Assembly: GCA_903929065.1 (NCBI GenBank)
Contig: CAIYTJ010000668.1
Span: 1 to 6,112 of the forward strand
Reading direction: 5' to 3'
DNA from: an uncultured Bacteroidales bacterium
GTDB taxonomy: Bacteria; Bacteroidota; Bacteroidia; Bacteroidales; Paludibacteraceae
Length of the DNA: 6,112 bases
Shown here: positions 5,878 to 6,112 of the stretch, piece after piece
Layout: each line of letters starts with the position of its first letter
How positions within the stretch are numbered: the stretch's first letter is position 1
Program-made: the position numbers and the translations under genes
The notes under the pieces: model-generated
What the model was told of the DNA's origin: nothing
Databases searched by the model: none
Seen by the model: only the letters and a program-made list of their open reading frames with translations

Positions 5878-6112
5878 TTAGAATTTAACCTGCATGCGAA
5901 TTGTCAATAAGTTGGCTGCTAATACTTTTCTATAATCTGATCCGGCCGTTGATAATTTAGCTGAAGTTTCGTTTACCGGCATATCGTAGTAAACCATAAA
6001 TTTAATGTTATTGTTCAAACGATACAAATAACCTATTCCAAGAGTTGAATATGCAATATCAGCTTTGTTAGTAGCAACCTGATTAGTTGTTCCTGTTGCT
6101 TTAGGTGTACCA
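5878..6112 (-). CDS. Probable porin, C-terminal fragment (5' end missing)
   Basis: The last 77 codons are open from the right edge to TAA at 5878. Alternating hydrophobic and polar residues mark beta strands: IAYSTLGIGYLYRL, then NIKFMVYYDMPV, then NLLTIRMQVKF. The chain ends in phenylalanine, the usual BAM-recognised terminus of outer-membrane beta-barrels. The strand-turn-strand with LNNNIKFMVYYDMP and a final RMQVKF is like the end of phosphate-selective (OprO/OprP-type) porins found in Bacteroidota. Its position directly upstream of pstS supports a role in phosphate entry. The fragment is too short to settle the family, so a general porin or other barrel protein remains possible. Confidence 0.75.
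   Translation of the reverse strand, partial: GTPKATGTTNQVATNKADIAYSTLGIGYLYRLNNNIKFMVYYDMPVNETSAKLSTAGSDYRKVLAANLLTIRMQVKF

Overview
The window looks like chromosomal DNA of a member of the Bacteroidota, probably in or near the order Bacteroidales. The reasons are: AT-rich intergenic DNA; A-rich leaders without Shine-Dalgarno sequences; promoter-like elements resembling the Bacteroidota TAnnTTTG type; and a TonB-dependent receptor with an N-terminal carboxypeptidase-regulatory-like domain, typical of this phylum. All five genes lie on the minus strand, so transcription runs from the right edge to the left. No RNA gene, insertion sequence, CRISPR array or phage gene was seen.

In transcription order: (1) 6112-5878, the last 77 codons of an outer-membrane beta-barrel protein, probably a porin. 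(2) An intercistronic region with a perfect 14-bp hairpin (5819-5850). (3) 5798-4989, a periplasmic phosphate-binding protein (PstS), ending in four tandem AACTGTT heptamers and a strong intrinsic terminator (4904-4934). (4) 4811-3960, an LpxH-like metallophosphoesterase with its own candidate promoter, followed after 4 bp by (5) 3955-2852, a MurG-like GT-B glycosyltransferase; the pair ends in an intrinsic terminator (2791-2818). (6) A 421-bp regulatory region (2431-2851) rich in short repeats. (7) 2430-1, the first 810 codons of a TonB-dependent receptor that runs off the left edge.

Two themes appear. The porin and PstS fit a phosphate-acquisition unit: passage through the outer membrane, then capture in the periplasm. 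The permease and ATPase genes (pstC, pstA, pstB) do not follow pstS here. The phosphoesterase and glycosyltransferase form a tightly coupled envelope-lipid or glycolipid module of unknown product. The TonB receptor appears to be separately regulated. A role for it in phosphorus nutrition is suggested only by proximity.

No dramatic new system is evident. The best leads are the repeat-dense region upstream of the TonB receptor, the coupled phosphoesterase-glycosyltransferase pair, and the two repeat structures flanking pstS.
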